Position numbers and translations under genes: made by a program
Assembly: GCA_937916345.1 (NCBI GenBank)
Contig: CALFUE010000020.1
Coordinates: 1-30,041, forward strand
Reading direction: 5' to 3'
Source: an uncultured bacterium
GTDB lineage: Bacteria > Bacillota > Clostridia > Lachnospirales > Lachnospiraceae
DNA: 30,041 bases
Shown: positions 22,306-30,041 of the stretch, one piece after another
Position numbering within the stretch: the stretch's first letter is position 1
Layout of the letters: every line of letters begins with the position of its first letter
The notes under the pieces: generated by a model
The model's database searches: none
What the model was told of the DNA's origin: nothing
The model's input: the letters and a program-made list of their open reading frames with translations, nothing else

Positions 22306-24225
22306 TCAAACATCCAGCTCCGCTTCTGTGGCGTGGTTATAGATGAAGGTCTTTCTGGGTGCCACATCATTTCCCATGAGCATGGCGGTGACATCGCTAG
22401 CCATGCGGGCGTCCTCTATCTCGACTTTTTTCAGAAGCCGGCGCCGGGGATCCAACGTCGTCTCCCAGAGCTGCCCGGGATCCATCTCTCCCAGCCCCTT
22501 GTAGCGCTGGAGAGTAAAGGAACCCTTGTGATTCTTCCTGTATTTTTCCAGTGCGGCATCATCATAGAGATATTCCTCCTCGCCCCTGGCAGGTATTGCC
22601 TTGTACAGCGGCGGCATTGCCAGGTACACGTGCCCCTGAAATATGAGCTCCGGCATAAACCGGTAAAACAGCGTCAGAAGTAAGGTCGCTATATGGGCTC
22701 CGTCCACATCCGCATCTGCCATGATGATTATCTTATCATATCTGAGCTTTTCTATGTCAAAGTCATTTCCGTAGCCCTCCGAGAAGCCGCAGCCGAAAGC
22801 ATTTATCATGGTCTTTATCTCCGCGTTGGCCAGCACCTTGTCGATAGAGGCTTTCTCCACATTGAGTATCTTTCCTCTTATTGGCATGATAGCCTGAAAC
22901 ATACGGTTTCTTGCCATCTTTGCGCTTCCTCCCGCGGAGTCTCCCTCCACTATGAAGATCTCGCATTTACTGTAATCCTTTGACTCGCAGTTTGCCAGCT
23001 TTCCGTTTGAGTCAAAGGAAAATTTCTGCTTCGTCAGAAGGTTTGTCTTTGCCTTCTCCTCGCTCTTTCTGATCTTTGCGGCCCGCTCGGCGCACTCGAT
23101 CACGGCCTTTAATGTATCGAGATTCTTGTCGAAATAAAGCTGTATCTCATCATTCGTCACCTTGGATGTTGCCTTTAAGGCATCCTGATTATCCAGCTTT
23201 GTCTTGGTCTGCCCCTCAAATCTGGGATCCGGATGCTTGACGGATATCACCGCAGTCAACCCGTTTCTCACGTCCGCGCCGGTGAAATTCACATCCTTCC
23301 CCTTTAGAATTCCAAGCTCTCTGGCATAAGAATTTATCACGGTGGTAAGGGTAGTCTTGAAACCTGTGATATGCGTTCCGCCCTCGGAGTTGAATATATT
23401 GTTGCAGAAGCCGTTTATATTTTCGTGGAAATCGCTTGTATACTGGAACGCCACCTCTACGGCGATATTATCGCTCTCACCCTTGAAATGCACCACATCA
23501 CATATAGTCTCGGAATTAGCCGTCAGAGCCCTGACAAAGCCCGATATACCTTCACTCTCGTGAAAGGTAATATGCTCCTCCTCCTCACCTCTCTTATCGT
23601 AATACTCGATGGTAAGTTCGGGATTAAGGTAGGCAGTCTCATGCATCCTGCTCTTTATATCCTCTTCATTAAATCTGGTCTTTTCAAATATCTCCGGATC
23701 CGGAAGAAAATTAATCTTTGTACCGGTGCGGCGGGTGTCTCCTATGACAGGGAGCAGCCCTTTTTCCAGAGAAAGCACGGGGTTGCCCCGTTCGTACCTG
23801 TCGTGCCATATATGTCCGTCACGGGAAATCTCCACATCCATATATACAGACAACGCGTTCACGACCGAGGATCCAACACCGTGCAGACCGCCGGAGGTCT
23901 TGTATACATTATTGTCGAATTTTCCTCCCGCGTGCAGTGTAGTAAACACGAGGCGTGCTGCCGGTACTCCCTTTTCATGCATATCAACGGGAATTCCCCG
24001 TCCATTGTCCTCCACGGTACATGAACCGTCCGCCTCCAGAGTCACTTTGATGATATTGCAGCTCCCTGCCAGATGCTCATCCACGGAGTTGTCTACTATC
24101 TCGTATATCAGATGGCTGAGTCCCTTTCTTGAGACCGAACCTATATACATTCCGGGGCGCTTCCTGACAGCCTCAAGACCCTCTAATACCGCGATCTGGC
24201 TTGCGCCGTAATTTTCATTTGCCAT
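22306..24225 (-). CDS. parE: DNA topoisomerase IV subunit B (ParE-type)
   Basis: At 639 residues this is the ATPase subunit of a type IIA topoisomerase. The GHKL motifs are clear: EIVDNSVDEHLAG (N-box), VEDNGRGIPVDMHEKG, and YKTSGGLHGVGSSVVNALS. The TOPRIM domain has EGDSAGGSAK, and IMADADVDGAHIATLLL. The C-terminus carries LQRYKGLGEMDPGQLWETT. Pairing with the GyrA-box-free partner downstream supports ParE over GyrB, although the two are hard to separate by eye. The ATG at 24225 has no good ribosome binding site, and starts 36 bases after cysNC, suggesting readthrough and perhaps weak translation; a weak promoter (TTGGAT, 16 bases, TATAAA) may lie at the cysNC end. Confidence 0.9.
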   Translation of the reverse strand: MANENYGASQIAVLEGLEAVRKRPGMYIGSVSRKGLSHLIYEIVDNSVDEHLAGSCNIIKVTLEADGSCTVEDNGRGIPVDMHEKGVPAARLVFTTLHAGGKFDNNVYKTSGGLHGVGSSVVNALSVYMDVEISRDGHIWHDRYERGNPVLSLEKGLLPVIGDTRRTGTKINFLPDPEIFEKTRFNEEDIKSRMHETAYLNPELTIEYYDKRGEEEEHITFHESEGISGFVRALTANSETICDVVHFKGESDNIAVEVAFQYTSDFHENINGFCNNIFNSEGGTHITGFKTTLTTVINSYARELGILKGKDVNFTGADVRNGLTAVISVKHPDPRFEGQTKTKLDNQDALKATSKVTNDEIQLYFDKNLDTLKAVIECAERAAKIRKSEEKAKTNLLTKQKFSFDSNGKLANCESKDYSKCEIFIVEGDSAGGSAKMARNRMFQAIMPIRGKILNVEKASIDKVLANAEIKTMINAFGCGFSEGYGNDFDIEKLRYDKIIIMADADVDGAHIATLLLTLFYRFMPELIFQGHVYLAMPPLYKAIPARGEEEYLYDDAALEKYRKNHKGSFTLQRYKGLGEMDPGQLWETTLDPRRRLLKKVEIEDARMASDVTAMLMGNDVAPRKTFIYNHATEAELDV

Positions 24226-24261
24226 ATTCTTAATTAACCGTTATAAGGTTCCTTTCCAGGT

Positions 24262-26097
24262 TTATAAATATTTCCTGATCTCATCCAAAAGCTCGTCAAC
24301 GCAAGTCTCCACATCATGACCCAGAGTATCTGTGATGATCTCCGGCTCCTCCGGGGGCTCATAGGGGCTGCCTATACCCGTAAAGTTAGGGATCTCTCCT
24401 TTTCTGGCCTTTTGATAGAGCCCCTTCACATCTCTCTTCTCACATTCCTCCAGGGGAGTGTTGACATATACCTCAATGAAATTGCCGTCCCCTATGATGT
24501 TTCTGGCATTTCTTCTGTCCGCAATATAGGGGGATATAAAAGCTGTAAGAACGATGAGTCCCGCGTCATTCATAAGCTTTGCGATCTCGGCGACGCGCCT
24601 GATATTTTCCACTCGGTCGGCCTCTTTGAAGCCGAGGTTTTTGTTGATGCCCATACGGATATTGTCTCCGTCCAGCAGCATGGTGTGGTACCCCAGTGAG
24701 TAAAGCCTCTTTTCCAGGGCATTCGCCAAAGTCGATTTGCCCGCGCCGGAGAGTCCCGTAAACCACAGGGTCAACGGCTTCTGACCGAGGCTTTTAGCCC
24801 TGACATCTCTGGTGATGTCAAAATCCTGCCAGAATATATTGTCCGATCTGCGCAGCGAGTGAAGGATCACTCCGCAAGCGCTGGTCATATTGGTGATACG
24901 GTCTATCAGGATAAACTCGCCCAGCGTAGGGTGGAACTCGAATCTGTCAAATACCGCGCTTCCAACCAGTGCTATCTCGCACTCCGCTATCTCGTTTTTA
25001 TACAATACCTCCGAAGGCAGTTTGTCCCCGGTATCGATATCCAGTTTATATTTTATCCTCATGACTGTAGCAGGGAGCTTTTGAGTGGAAAGCTTTATCA
25101 CAAAGGCTCTTCCCGCGGCCAGCGGCTCGTCATCCATCCACAGCAGCTTTACCGTAAACATGCTGCTTATTGAAAGCACTGTATCCTTAATTATCACGGA
25201 GCCTCTGGAGATATCCACCTCCCTGTCAAGGCTGATTGTAACGGGTTCTCCTCCTATGGCGTGATCCTCCTCGCTGTCCCCCACTATAATGCTCTTTACC
25301 TTTGCTCTCTCATCACCCGGGAGAACGGTTATCTCATCTCCCACGCGTATCCCGCCGCACTCTATCTCACCGGCAAACCCCCTGAAAGAGGCGTCAGGTC
25401 TCGTGACGCGCTGCACCGGGAGTACGAAGCCCTCCTCATTTGACTGTCCGGACACATCCACAGTCTCTAAATATTCTAACAGCACCGGTCCGCTGTACCA
25501 GTTCATATTTACGGAACGCTTTGTGATATTGTCTCCCTCAGTGGCAGATACGGGTATCACCATGACATTTTCAAGCTCCAGATCTATGGCAAGCTTTTTA
25601 ATATCTTTTTCAAGCTCCTTAAATCGGCTCTTTGAATAGCCTGTCAGATCCATCTTGTTGACGGCAAAGACAAAATGCCTGATGCCCATCATTGAGCAGA
25701 TCTGACAGTGTCTCCTGGTCTGCCTGAGTATTCCTTTTGCGGCATCCATCAGGATGACGGCAAGCTCCGCAAATGACGCTCCCACCGCCATATTGCGGGT
25801 GTACTCCTCATGTCCGGGAGTGTCGGCGACGATAAAGCTCCTCTTGTCTGTGGTGAAATATCTGTAGGCCACATCGATAGTGATGCCCTGCTCCCTCTCT
25901 GCCATCAACCCGTCCAGGAGCAGTGAGTAATCTATATCACCTCCCCTGCTGCCTACCCTGCTGTCCAGCTTTAAGGCTTCCTCCTGGTCCGCAAAGATAA
26001 GCTTTGAATCGTAGAGCATATGGCCTATCAGCGTGGATTTTCCATCATCCACACTTCCACAGGTTATGAACTTCAATAATCCTTTTGTCTGTTCCAT
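24262..26097 (-). CDS. cysNC: Bifunctional sulfate adenylyltransferase subunit 1/adenylylsulfate kinase
   Basis: The 611-residue fusion has an N-terminal GTPase (CysN): TCGSVDDGKSTLIGH, DTPGHEEYTRNM and VNKMDLTG, with two beta-barrel domains following. The C-terminal APS kinase (CysC), from about residue 430, has GLSGAGKSTLANAL, LLDGDNIRMGINKNLGF and VYVNTPLEECEKRDVKGLY. With CysD it makes APS and then PAPS from sulfate. The start is most likely the ATG at 26095-26097; a TTG two codons upstream (26103), better spaced from AGAAGG and overlapping the cysD stop, is possible. No PAPS reductase or sulfotransferase is in the window, so the PAPS could serve assimilation or sulfation. Confidence 0.95.
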   Translation of the reverse strand: MEQTKGLLKFITCGSVDDGKSTLIGHMLYDSKLIFADQEEALKLDSRVGSRGGDIDYSLLLDGLMAEREQGITIDVAYRYFTTDKRSFIVADTPGHEEYTRNMAVGASFAELAVILMDAAKGILRQTRRHCQICSMMGIRHFVFAVNKMDLTGYSKSRFKELEKDIKKLAIDLELENVMVIPVSATEGDNITKRSVNMNWYSGPVLLEYLETVDVSGQSNEEGFVLPVQRVTRPDASFRGFAGEIECGGIRVGDEITVLPGDERAKVKSIIVGDSEEDHAIGGEPVTISLDREVDISRGSVIIKDTVLSISSMFTVKLLWMDDEPLAAGRAFVIKLSTQKLPATVMRIKYKLDIDTGDKLPSEVLYKNEIAECEIALVGSAVFDRFEFHPTLGEFILIDRITNMTSACGVILHSLRRSDNIFWQDFDITRDVRAKSLGQKPLTLWFTGLSGAGKSTLANALEKRLYSLGYHTMLLDGDNIRMGINKNLGFKEADRVENIRRVAEIAKLMNDAGLIVLTAFISPYIADRRNARNIIGDGNFIEVYVNTPLEECEKRDVKGLYQKARKGEIPNFTGIGSPYEPPEEPEIITDTLGHDVETCVDELLDEIRKYL

Positions 26098-26099
26098 GC

Positions 26100-27011
26100 T
26101 CAAAAATAACCTTCTCTTTTTCTCTTTTCCATGGATGCAGCGCCGCCGTCATGATCTATCACACGGCTGGTACGCTCCGACTCTGCTGCGCTCAAAGTTT
26201 CTGCAATAACCTCGTCTATGGTGACAGCATTTGATTCCACGCCGCCCGACAGGGGGTAGCAGCCTAAGGTTCTGAACCTTACCATCTTTTTCACCGGTTT
26301 TTCCCCGGGCAGCAGTCGCATCCTCTCGTCATCCACCATGATAAGATTGCCGTCCCGCTCCACCACCGGGCGCTCTGCCGCAAAATACAGCGGAACTATT
26401 GGGATTTCCTCTCTCTTTATATACTGCCAGATATCGGCCTCCGTCCAGTTGGATATAGGAAAGACTCTGATGCTCTCGCCCTTTTTAATCTCAGTGTTGT
26501 AGCACTTCCACATCTCCGGCCGCTGGTTCTTCGGATCCCAGGCGTGTGAGGCATCCCTGAAGGAGAATATCCTCTCCTTTGCCCGGGATTTCTCCTCGTC
26601 TCTCCGTCCTCCGCCGAAGGCCGCGGTGAAACCGTGTTTATCCAAAGCCTGCTTCAGGGCCTGCGTCTTCATTATATCCGTGTAGGACGATCCATGATCA
26701 AACGGGTTGATGCCCGCCCTCAGGCCATCCTCATTGATGTATTCGAGCATCTCTATGCCGAGTTCCTTTGCTCTCCTGTCGCGAAATTCGATCATCTCCC
26801 TGAATTTCCAGGTGGTATTTACATGCAGGAACGGGAAGGGAGGCTTCTCGGGATAAAAAGCCTTCATTGCCAGGTGCAGCATGACCGAGCTGTCCTTTCC
26901 TATCGAGTAGAGCATGACAGGCTTTTCGCACTCAGCTGCGACCTCACGCATTATATATATCGCCTCTGCCTCAAGACGATCCAGATGTGACAGTGTATGC
27001 TTCTCGCTCAT
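26100..27011 (-). CDS. cysD: Sulfate adenylyltransferase subunit 2
   Basis: This 303-residue protein is the catalytic ATP-pyrophosphatase subunit of ATP sulfurylase. It carries the modified PP-loop YSIGKDSSVMLHLAMKAF near residue 35. The family blocks FPFLHVNTTWKF, FGGGRRDEEKSRAKER and TLGCYPLSGGVESNA follow, and it ends REGYF, as is usual. It forms the complex with CysN, whose GTP hydrolysis drives APS formation. It is the first gene behind a near-perfect promoter and is followed at once by cysNC, then by parE, parC and a CPBP protease. Confidence 0.97.
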   Translation of the reverse strand: MSEKHTLSHLDRLEAEAIYIMREVAAECEKPVMLYSIGKDSSVMLHLAMKAFYPEKPPFPFLHVNTTWKFREMIEFRDRRAKELGIEMLEYINEDGLRAGINPFDHGSSYTDIMKTQALKQALDKHGFTAAFGGGRRDEEKSRAKERIFSFRDASHAWDPKNQRPEMWKCYNTEIKKGESIRVFPISNWTEADIWQYIKREEIPIVPLYFAAERPVVERDGNLIMVDDERMRLLPGEKPVKKMVRFRTLGCYPLSGGVESNAVTIDEVIAETLSAAESERTSRVIDHDGGAASMEKRKREGYF

Positions 27012-27057
27012 CTTTAATAAGCTCCTCTGAAAACAAATGATCTCATCCGACTTAAAA

Positions 27058-27086
27058 ATTTTAGACTATCTTATTTTTATTGTCAA
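27058..27086 (-). promoter_or_regulatory. Strong sigma-A promoter of cysD
   Basis: A perfect TTGACA (27081-27086) and TAAAAT (27058-27063) are 17 bases apart on the minus strand. The leader is about 40 bases, with GAGGAG about 10 bases before the cysD ATG. An AT-rich stretch around the -10 could hold a regulator site, but none was recognised. Confidence 0.8.
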
Positions 27087-27108
27087 AGGGAAACTAAACT
27101 GAAAGTAA

Positions 27109-27276
27109 AGGTTCGTTACCATCGATGCCCTGGGAGGACTGATCCATCCCGATGAAACTGCGGATGTTTTTGCTGCGTTCGCGGCAGCGGATGAAATTGC
27201 CCAGACGGCAGAGACCTCTGCATCCATGCAGGAATTGAACGCGACAGTGAATGTGCTCGCAGAATCTGCCGGCAGT
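27109..27276 (+). pseudogene. Remnant of a methyl-accepting chemotaxis protein C-terminus
   Basis: Read on the plus strand, the frame from 27109 gives about 56 residues without a stop or a proper start. They include ADEIAQTAETSAS and MQELNATVNVLAESAGSL, the pattern of the C-terminal helical tail of chemoreceptors (Ala/Glu-rich with E-I-A...S-M-Q-E-L-N-A-T-V). It begins after a TAA and runs straight into the antisense of the Nudix gene. The rest of the receptor is missing, so it is a decayed 3' fragment, possibly marking an old rearrangement. The region is otherwise empty apart from the cysD promoter. Confidence 0.5.
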
Positions 27277-27831
27277 TTAAGTGATGTTGAGAAACAATTT
27301 CTGTTTCGCCAGATAACTCATTATAGCCGCGACGGTCTTCCCGTCGCAGAGCTTTCCGGCGTATATCATCTCCGCCAGCTCTTTCAGCTCATGCTTCTCC
27401 ACATCTACAAATTCATACTCATCCGGATGGGTATGTCCGGGCTTCAGATCCGTCGCCACGAAAATATCGATAAATTCATCGCAGTAAGCCACCGTGGGGC
27501 GCAGGTTCAGGAGGAACTCGATCTTTCCGGCTGCATATCCCGTCTCCTCCTCCAGCTCTCTCGCGGCACAGACAACCGTCTCCTCGTTCACATCATCCCT
27601 TGCCCCGGCAGGAATCTCGAGAGTCATTCGATCAAGAGCGTTTCTAAACTGCCTGACCATAAGAATCCTTCCGTCGGGGAGTATGGGCAGAACTGCCGCC
27701 GCGCCCTTTCTGTGGTGTACCAAATCCCACTTGTGGATGGTACCGTCCGGCATCTGCATGTCATCCTGGTAAAAGTCGACTATCGCCCCCTCGAAACACA
27801 TATTTCTCTTTACTCTCCTGATCTCTTCCAT
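27277..27831 (-). CDS. Nudix hydrolase, ADP-ribose pyrophosphatase type (NudF-like)
   Basis: The 184-residue protein has an N-terminal dimerisation region and the Nudix box GARDDVNEETVVCAARELEEETGY at about residues 76-99 (given here as its family pattern; the REL-EEE-TG metal-binding core is intact). The upstream LPILPDGRILMVRQFRNAL and LEIPAG match ADP-ribose diphosphatases, which split ADP-ribose to AMP and ribose 5-phosphate. It thus links to NAD turnover, and NAD synthesis genes are in the same window. The ATG at 27831 has AGGAGG six bases upstream. The gene stands just after the rny terminator, with no promoter of its own recognised. Other sugar-nucleotide substrates are possible. Confidence 0.87.
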   Translation of the reverse strand: MEEIRRVKRNMCFEGAIVDFYQDDMQMPDGTIHKWDLVHHRKGAAAVLPILPDGRILMVRQFRNALDRMTLEIPAGARDDVNEETVVCAARELEEETGYAAGKIEFLLNLRPTVAYCDEFIDIFVATDLKPGHTHPDEYEFVDVEKHELKELAEMIYAGKLCDGKTVAAIMSYLAKQKLFLNIT

Positions 27832-27869
27832 AGCATCCTCCTATTCTAAGGCCATAAACGCCATAAATG

Positions 27870-27904
27870 TAAAATGAAAAACCCCTGCGTGATCCCGCAG
27901 GGGT
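27870..27904 (-). terminator. Rho-independent terminator of rny
   Basis: A perfect 9-bp GC-rich stem (ACCCCTGCG with CGCAGGGGT) with a 6-base loop begins about 20 bases after the rny stop and is followed on the minus strand by TTTTTCATTTT. Confidence 0.92.
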
Positions 27905-27923
27905 AATCTCTCATCATGAAGTC

Positions 27924-29477
27924 TTATTTCGCATAATCGGCAACTCTTGATTCCCGAATGACATTTACCTTTATCTGACCCGGATACTGCAGCTCTGACT
28001 CGATCTGCTTTGAGATATTCCTTGCCAGTAGAACCATGTCTGCGTCGCTAACCTTCTCAGGCACTACGATGACTCTCACTTCCCGGCCCGCCTGAACCGC
28101 AAATGATTTTTCTACTCCGTCAAATCCGTTTGGTATCTTTTCTAATTGTGCAAGTCTGTTTGAATAAGCATCCGTCATCTCACGTCTCGCACCAGGTCTT
28201 GCCGCGCTGATAGCGTCAGCAGCCTGTACCAGACATGCAATGACTGACTGTGGCTCCACATCGCCGTGGTGCGCTTCCACTGCGTTGATGATAAGGGGAG
28301 ACTCCTTGTACTTGCGGCAAAGATCCGCGCCTATCTGTACATGTGAACCTTCCATGCCCTGCTCATGATCAACCGACTTGCCTATATCGTGGAGAAGTCC
28401 TGCTCTCTTTGCCATGCGGACATCCTCTCCAAACTCGGCAGCCATGATCCCGGCCAGCTGAGCCACTTCTATGGAGTGCTTCAGGACATTCTGCCCGTAA
28501 CTGGTACGGTACTTCATGCGTCCCAGAAGCTTTACCAGCTCCGGGTTTATGCCATGGAGTCCAACCTCCAGTACCGCTGCCTCTCCTTCTTCCCTGATGG
28601 TGGCTTCGACCTCCTTTTGAGCCTTTTCCACCATCTCTTCGATCCTTGCAGGATGGATACGCCCATCCACAATGAGCTTTTCCAATGCTATACGGGCAAT
28701 CTCTCTCCTCACGGGATCAAACGCGGAAAGAGTCACTGCCTCAGGCATATCATCTATCACCAGGTCAACACCTGTGAGAGTCTCAAGAGTACGGATATTT
28801 CTGCCCTCTCGTCCGATAATACGACCTTTCATCTCATCACTTGGCAGGGGAACCACCGTTATGGTGGCCTCCGCCACATGATCTGCCGCACACTTCTGGA
28901 TTGCCGACACTATGTATTCCTTAGCGCGTTTGTCGGCTTCTTCCCTGGCTCGTGCCTCCAATTCCTTGATCATTTTTGCTGCATCAAGTTTTACATCATC
29001 TTCAACGGATTTTATGAGTAATTCTTTTGCCTGTTCAGAGGTTAATCCCGAGATCCGCTCAAGCTCCCTTGTGCTCTGCTCGTTCAGCCTTGCGACTTCT
29101 TCCTTCTGCCTCTCAATCTCTGCTTCCCTCTCAGCGAACTTTGCCTCACGCTTCTCGACCGCGTCTATCTTTTTGTCGAGATTGGATTCCTTCTGCTCCA
29201 CTCTGCGCTCAGAACGCTGCACTTCCGCGCGTCTCTCCTTGATCTCCCTGTCCAGATCATTCTTTGCACGAATTGACTCTTCCTTGATCTCTACGAGAGA
29301 TTCACGCTTCTTTGCCTCAGCGGCCTTGACGGCATCATCTATGATGCCTCTGGCTTTTTCCTCGGCCAGCCCTATAGTGGAATCGGCACGCTTTGCCTGG
29401 AGCCGACCTACAACGAAATAGGTCACTGCCGCCGTGAGAAGGACGGAGATTATGACAGCAATGATAATACCTGTCAC
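27924..29477 (-). CDS. rny: Ribonuclease Y
   Basis: At 517 residues this is a full-length RNase Y, the membrane-anchored endoribonuclease that starts mRNA decay in many Firmicutes. The order is: N-terminal membrane helix (residues 3-23), a long charged coiled coil (about 30-200), a KH RNA-binding domain (IIGREGRNIRTLETLTGVD, about 215-235) and an HD metal-dependent nuclease domain (LLHDIGKSVDHEQGMEGSH, about 363). The start codon is GTG at 29475-29477, with AGGAGG six bases upstream. It has a strong extended -10 promoter and its own terminator, so it is a single-gene transcript. Confidence 0.98.
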   Translation of the reverse strand: MTGIIIAVIISVLLTAAVTYFVVGRLQAKRADSTIGLAEEKARGIIDDAVKAAEAKKRESLVEIKEESIRAKNDLDREIKERRAEVQRSERRVEQKESNLDKKIDAVEKREAKFAEREAEIERQKEEVARLNEQSTRELERISGLTSEQAKELLIKSVEDDVKLDAAKMIKELEARAREEADKRAKEYIVSAIQKCAADHVAEATITVVPLPSDEMKGRIIGREGRNIRTLETLTGVDLVIDDMPEAVTLSAFDPVRREIARIALEKLIVDGRIHPARIEEMVEKAQKEVEATIREEGEAAVLEVGLHGINPELVKLLGRMKYRTSYGQNVLKHSIEVAQLAGIMAAEFGEDVRMAKRAGLLHDIGKSVDHEQGMEGSHVQIGADLCRKYKESPLIINAVEAHHGDVEPQSVIACLVQAADAISAARPGARREMTDAYSNRLAQLEKIPNGFDGVEKSFAVQAGREVRVIVVPEKVSDADMVLLARNISKQIESELQYPGQIKVNVIRESRVADYAK

Positions 29478-29547
29478 AATGCACCTCCTATTAAATTACA
29501 TGGCAAAACTAACGAAAATGACCGTCGAATTGCCACGATTATCGTTT

Positions 29548-29576
29548 ATAATATCAGTTTTTTGATTTTATGTCAA
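29548..29576 (-). promoter_or_regulatory. Strong sigma-A promoter of rny
   Basis: A perfect TTGACA (29571-29576), a 17-base spacer and TATTAT (29548-29553) preceded by TGA (extended -10) lie on the minus strand between khpA and rny. The leader is about 65 bases. Confidence 0.85.
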
Positions 29577-29620
29577 TACCTTCGGGATTACAGGGATGTC
29601 ACTGAAACCTTTCCCAGTCT

Positions 29621-29851
29621 CTATCTTCCAATTTCGACATCCACATGCTTCCCCTGCTTTATGGATGCTGCTTTTACAACAGAGCGAATAGCTTTTGCTA
29701 TACGCCCCTGTTTGCCGATGACCTTTCCCATATCGTCCTCGGCCACATTGAGATATACCACAATATCTCCGTCACTCTCCTCCTCGGTGACCCTGACTTC
29801 ATCAGGATGCTCCACCAGAGCCCTCGCGATCGTTTCAACCAATTCTTTCAT
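29621..29851 (-). CDS. khpA: KH-domain RNA-binding protein KhpA
   Basis: The 76-residue protein is a single KH domain with the GxxG loop in MGKVIGKQGRIAKAIRSVV. It matches KhpA (YlqC), which pairs with KhpB/EloR and controls cell elongation and RNA stability in Firmicutes. The ATG at 29849-29851 is preferred. An in-frame GTG at 29860 is possible, but it forms part of the ribosome binding site GGTGAGGTG. It lies 18 bases after rpsP, the usual neighbour. The rest of the usual operon (rimM, trmD) does not follow; rny does. Confidence 0.93.
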   Translation of the reverse strand: MKELVETIARALVEHPDEVRVTEEESDGDIVVYLNVAEDDMGKVIGKQGRIAKAIRSVVKAASIKQGKHVDVEIGR

Positions 29852-29869
29852 AGATGCCACCTCACCTTA

Positions 29870-30041
29870 TTACTTTTCGGTGACGCCTGCGATCTTGAAA
29901 AGTCTGGCTACCGTCTCCGTGGGCTGAGCGCCGTTTGCGAGCCACTTCTTTGCAGCTTCCGCATCGATGTTGATGGTAGCGGGGTCGGTAAGCGGATCGT
30001 AGGTGCCGATCTCCTCTATGCACTGACCGTCGCGTGCTACT
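29870..30041 (-). CDS. rpsP: 30S ribosomal protein S16, C-terminal part (cut by window edge)
   Basis: The last 56 codons of rpsP are visible, ending TAA at 29870-29872. The protein reads RDGQCIEEIGTYDPLT and NIDAEAAKKWLANGAQPTET, then a final KIAGVTEK. These match the conserved centre and C-terminus of S16, an early-assembly protein of the small subunit. The N-terminal part and start lie beyond the window. It forms a normal rpsP-khpA pair. Confidence 0.95.
   Translation of the reverse strand, partial: VARDGQCIEEIGTYDPLTDPATINIDAEAAKKWLANGAQPTETVARLFKIAGVTEK

Noticed and set aside
27226..27849. 207-codon plus-strand frame over the Nudix gene
   Set aside because: Beyond the first 20 or so codons it is only the antisense of the clearly conserved Nudix hydrolase; the real part is treated as a chemoreceptor remnant.
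27832..27870. Promoter for the Nudix gene (TTTACA ... TAGAAT)
   Set aside because: The spacing is 19 bases and the -10 box abuts the ribosome binding site, which leaves no room for a transcription start.
1..30041. CRISPR arrays, tRNA or rRNA genes, insertion sequences
   Set aside because: No regularly spaced repeats, cloverleaf sequences, rRNA segments or transposase-like proteins were seen by eye on either strand.

Overview
This window is a stretch of a Gram-positive, low-to-mid GC Clostridia chromosome, most likely Lachnospiraceae (Butyrivibrio/Pseudobutyrivibrio-like). The grounds are the style of the proteins (long PPDK, fused CysNC, divergent Tad-type locus with a small MENS-KGL pilin-like protein, DUF-type Lys-rich protein, RNase Y), near-consensus sigma-A promoters and strong AGGAGG ribosome binding sites. 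Genus is inference. The first 28 bases match the Illumina TruSeq adapter, so position 1 is a contig end carrying library sequence, not genome. The other end cuts through rpsP. All genes but one lie on the minus strand.

Layout from left to right (transcription mostly right to left). 53-1758: a lipoprotein nuclease, the rRNA methyltransferase RlmH and an RsbW-like ATPase, read from a promoter just upstream of the ATPase. 1806-4326: a two-gene Preiss-Handler NAD module, nicotinate phosphoribosyltransferase followed by a fused NadD-like/NadE protein. 4352-4580: a palindromic repeat block. 4654-5124: a Lys/Ala-rich protein preceded by a long structured leader. 5399-9766: ppdK followed by a tandem-domain polyphosphate:AMP phosphotransferase; the first can release AMP that the second rephosphorylates.

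9919-16044: an eight-gene, tightly overlapping Tad-like pilus/secretion operon. It has two MinD/CpaE-like proteins without intact P-loops, a divergent CpaF/TadA ATPase, one large TadB/C-like membrane protein and four small single-membrane-segment proteins. One of these is a 53-residue protein not obvious in a normal ORF scan. No prepilin peptidase is present here. 16146-17816: formate-tetrahydrofolate ligase with its own promoter. 18045-19223 (the only plus-strand gene): a PqqD-like domain fused to an HPr-kinase-like ATPase, of the type used on ribosomally made peptides. It converges on a CPBP membrane protease with a 9-base overlap.

19215-27011: a same-strand run cysD, cysNC, parE, parC, CPBP protease with gaps of at most 36 bases, behind a near-perfect promoter. 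This couples PAPS synthesis with topoisomerase IV. 27109-27276 looks like the relic of a chemoreceptor C-terminus. 27277-30041: an ADP-ribose-type Nudix hydrolase, RNase Y with strong promoter and terminator, KhpA and the C-terminal part of ribosomal protein S16.

The most interesting parts are the reduced Tad-like operon with its hidden small gene, the orphan PqqD-kinase fusion, the unexplained structured leader at 5125-5362, and the hairpin repeat block upstream of pncB. No tRNA, rRNA, CRISPR array or intact insertion sequence was seen.
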